DNA of 64,000 nt from Paracoccaceae bacterium. Lineage in GTDB: Bacteria > Pseudomonadota > Alphaproteobacteria > Rhodobacterales > Rhodobacteraceae. The notes beneath the pieces are model-generated. The model worked only from the letters and a program-made list of their open reading frames with translations. It was not told the DNA's origin and searched no databases. How positions within the stretch are numbered: the stretch's first letter is position 1; every line of letters begins with the position of its first letter. The stretch lies in contig JAKITE010000001.1 in assembly GCA_021648225.1 (NCBI GenBank), positions 14,597 through 78,596 of the forward strand, read 5' to 3'. Below, piece by piece: positions 62,961 to 64,000 of the stretch. A program made the position numbers and the translations under genes.

Positions 62961-64000
62961 ATGCTCAACACCATACCCGACGCCCGTTATGACGCCAAAG
63001 ACCCCTCGGGGGGCGATAATCTGGGCGATCTGCCCGAATGGAACCTTGATGATCTCTATCCCGGCGAGGATAGCGTTGAAATCAGGGCTGATCTAGATTG
63101 GCTAAAAGCTGAAACCGACAGTTTTGCAGCCGATTACGAAAACAAGCTGAATGACATCGACGCGGCCGGTTTTCTGAATTGCATCCAGCGTTACGAGGTG
63201 ATCGAGGGCAAAATGGGCCGCATCATGTCATATGCGGGCTTGCGCTATTACCAGAATACCACCGATGCGGACCGTGCCAAATTTATGTCCGACATGCAGG
63301 GCGCGGTCACGGACCTGTCCAACCCTTTGGTGTTTTATACGCTTGAGATCAATCGCATGGACGATGCCAAACTGGCCGCGATGATTGCACAAAATACTGA
63401 TCTGGCCCGTTATAAACCCATTCTTGATCGTTTGCGGGCCATGAGGCCCTATCAGCTTTCGGACGAGCTGGAAAAATTCCTGCATGATAAATCGGTGGTT
63501 GGCACGGCGGCATGGAACCGGCTGTTTGACGAAACCATGGCAGGGCTGACTTTTGATGTAGAGGGTGAGGAAACCTCGCTTGAGGCCACGCTGAACCTGC
63601 TATCGGATAGCGACCGTTCGCGTCGCGAGGTCGGCGCGCGCGCCCTGACCAAAGTGTTCACCAAAAACCTGCCGCTTTTTGCCCGCATCACCAACACCTT
63701 GGCCAAGGAAAAAGAGATCACGGATAAATGGCGTAATCTGCCCACCGCGCAGATGTCGCGGCATTTATCGAACCATGTCGAACCCGAGGTGGTGCAGGCC
63801 CTGCGCGATGCTGTGGTGGCTGCATACCCCAAGCTTTCGCACCGCTATTATGCGCTCAAAGCCAAATGGATGGGCCTTGATAAACTCGAAATATGGGATC
63901 GTAACGCCCCCTTGCCCGATGATGACGACATTAAAATCGGCTGGAATGAAGCCCGCGATATCGTGCTGGATGCCTACGCTGCGTTTGACCCGAAACTGGC
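62961..64000 (+). CDS. M3-family oligopeptidase (PepF-like), 3' end outside window
   Basis: The first 346 codons are present. Start ATG after CCGGAGAGACCG. DLPEWNLDDLYPGEDS at the N-terminus is typical of bacterial oligoendopeptidase F, and TFDVEGEETSLEATLNLLSDSDRSRRE plus RHLSNHVEPEVVQALRDAV are further PepF landmarks. The HExxH zinc site is beyond the edge. It cleaves short peptides in the cytoplasm. Confidence 0.88.
   Translation, partial: MLNTIPDARYDAKDPSGGDNLGDLPEWNLDDLYPGEDSVEIRADLDWLKAETDSFAADYENKLNDIDAAGFLNCIQRYEVIEGKMGRIMSYAGLRYYQNTTDADRAKFMSDMQGAVTDLSNPLVFYTLEINRMDDAKLAAMIAQNTDLARYKPILDRLRAMRPYQLSDELEKFLHDKSVVGTAAWNRLFDETMAGLTFDVEGEETSLEATLNLLSDSDRSRREVGARALTKVFTKNLPLFARITNTLAKEKEITDKWRNLPTAQMSRHLSNHVEPEVVQALRDAVVAAYPKLSHRYYALKAKWMGLDKLEIWDRNAPLPDDDDIKIGWNEARDIVLDAYAAFDPKL

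Noticed and set aside
1..64000. tRNA, rRNA, CRISPR arrays, prophage and insertion sequences
   Set aside because: No tRNA cloverleaf, no repeat-spacer pattern, no transposase, integrase or phage structural protein was seen in the gaps or genes.

Overview
The window reads as chromosomal DNA of an alphaproteobacterium, most probably a Rhodobacterales/roseobacter-type marine heterotroph. This rests on recognisable families rather than any search: a ScfR/PccR-type propionate regulator beside pccB, the cytochrome-c-tailed urate hydroxylase PuuD, a CtrA-type box, a MaeB malic enzyme, an Sbm-type methylmalonyl-CoA mutase and DUF707/sulfotransferase surface genes with the short repeats common in this group. 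53 protein genes are supported, two of them cut by the window edges. I found no rRNA, tRNA, CRISPR array, prophage or insertion sequence.

Layout. 1-1592: the end of an OmpR-type response regulator and its histidine kinase. 1651-4239 (minus): a three-gene operon of a Nudix-fold NrtR-type regulator with a dead Nudix box, an SPFH/band-7 protein and a divergent NAD kinase, under a perfect 25-bp palindrome. 4328-6933 (minus): a pair of FAD oxidoreductases resembling GlpA/GlpB. 7328-12730 (plus): a four-gene surface-glycan block (glycosyltransferase-methyltransferase fusion, two sulfotransferase-like proteins, one DUF707 protein). 12859-14238: MgtE. 14334-20185: purine breakdown (guanine deaminase, NCS2 permease, 8-oxoguanine deaminase, PuuD, UraD). 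20193-21596: an A+T-richer membrane protein of unknown role. 21635-26159 (minus): nucleoside salvage operon cdd-deoA-deoB-add-upp.

26229-31371 (minus): a four-gene signalling relay consisting of a periplasmic molybdopterin-oxidoreductase-like protein, a membrane sensor kinase with wrecked catalytic and receiver domains, a soluble hybrid kinase with receiver and HPt domains, and a sigma-54 response regulator. A perfect CtrA box lies upstream. 31654-43506 (minus): a long propionate operon pccB-(2 small genes)-lipoprotein-pccA-(membrane gene)-mcm-maeB-prpE. Together with the TCA cycle this takes propionate through propionyl-CoA, methylmalonyl-CoA, succinyl-CoA and malate to pyruvate. The PccR-like regulator is at 45361-46764, and TTTGCAAA palindromes lie before both pccB and the regulator. 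Between them sits a TetR regulator with a PspA-like and a YiaAB protein, with three copies of a TGAAC-N3-GTTCA operator.

46849-64000: more scattered housekeeping genes: a lipoprotein, YebC, an SLC13/TrkA-C permease, an EamA transporter, a YmdB-type metallophosphoesterase, an isolated FliG-FliM-like pair, a long-chain acyl-CoA ligase, an MsbA-type ABC exporter, a single-chain 5-oxoprolinase, a TerB-J-domain protein, an EEP-fold hydrolase and the start of an M3 oligopeptidase. The most promising unexplained systems are the Nudix/SPFH/NAD-kinase operon and the split, partly degenerate phosphorelay at 26-31 kb.
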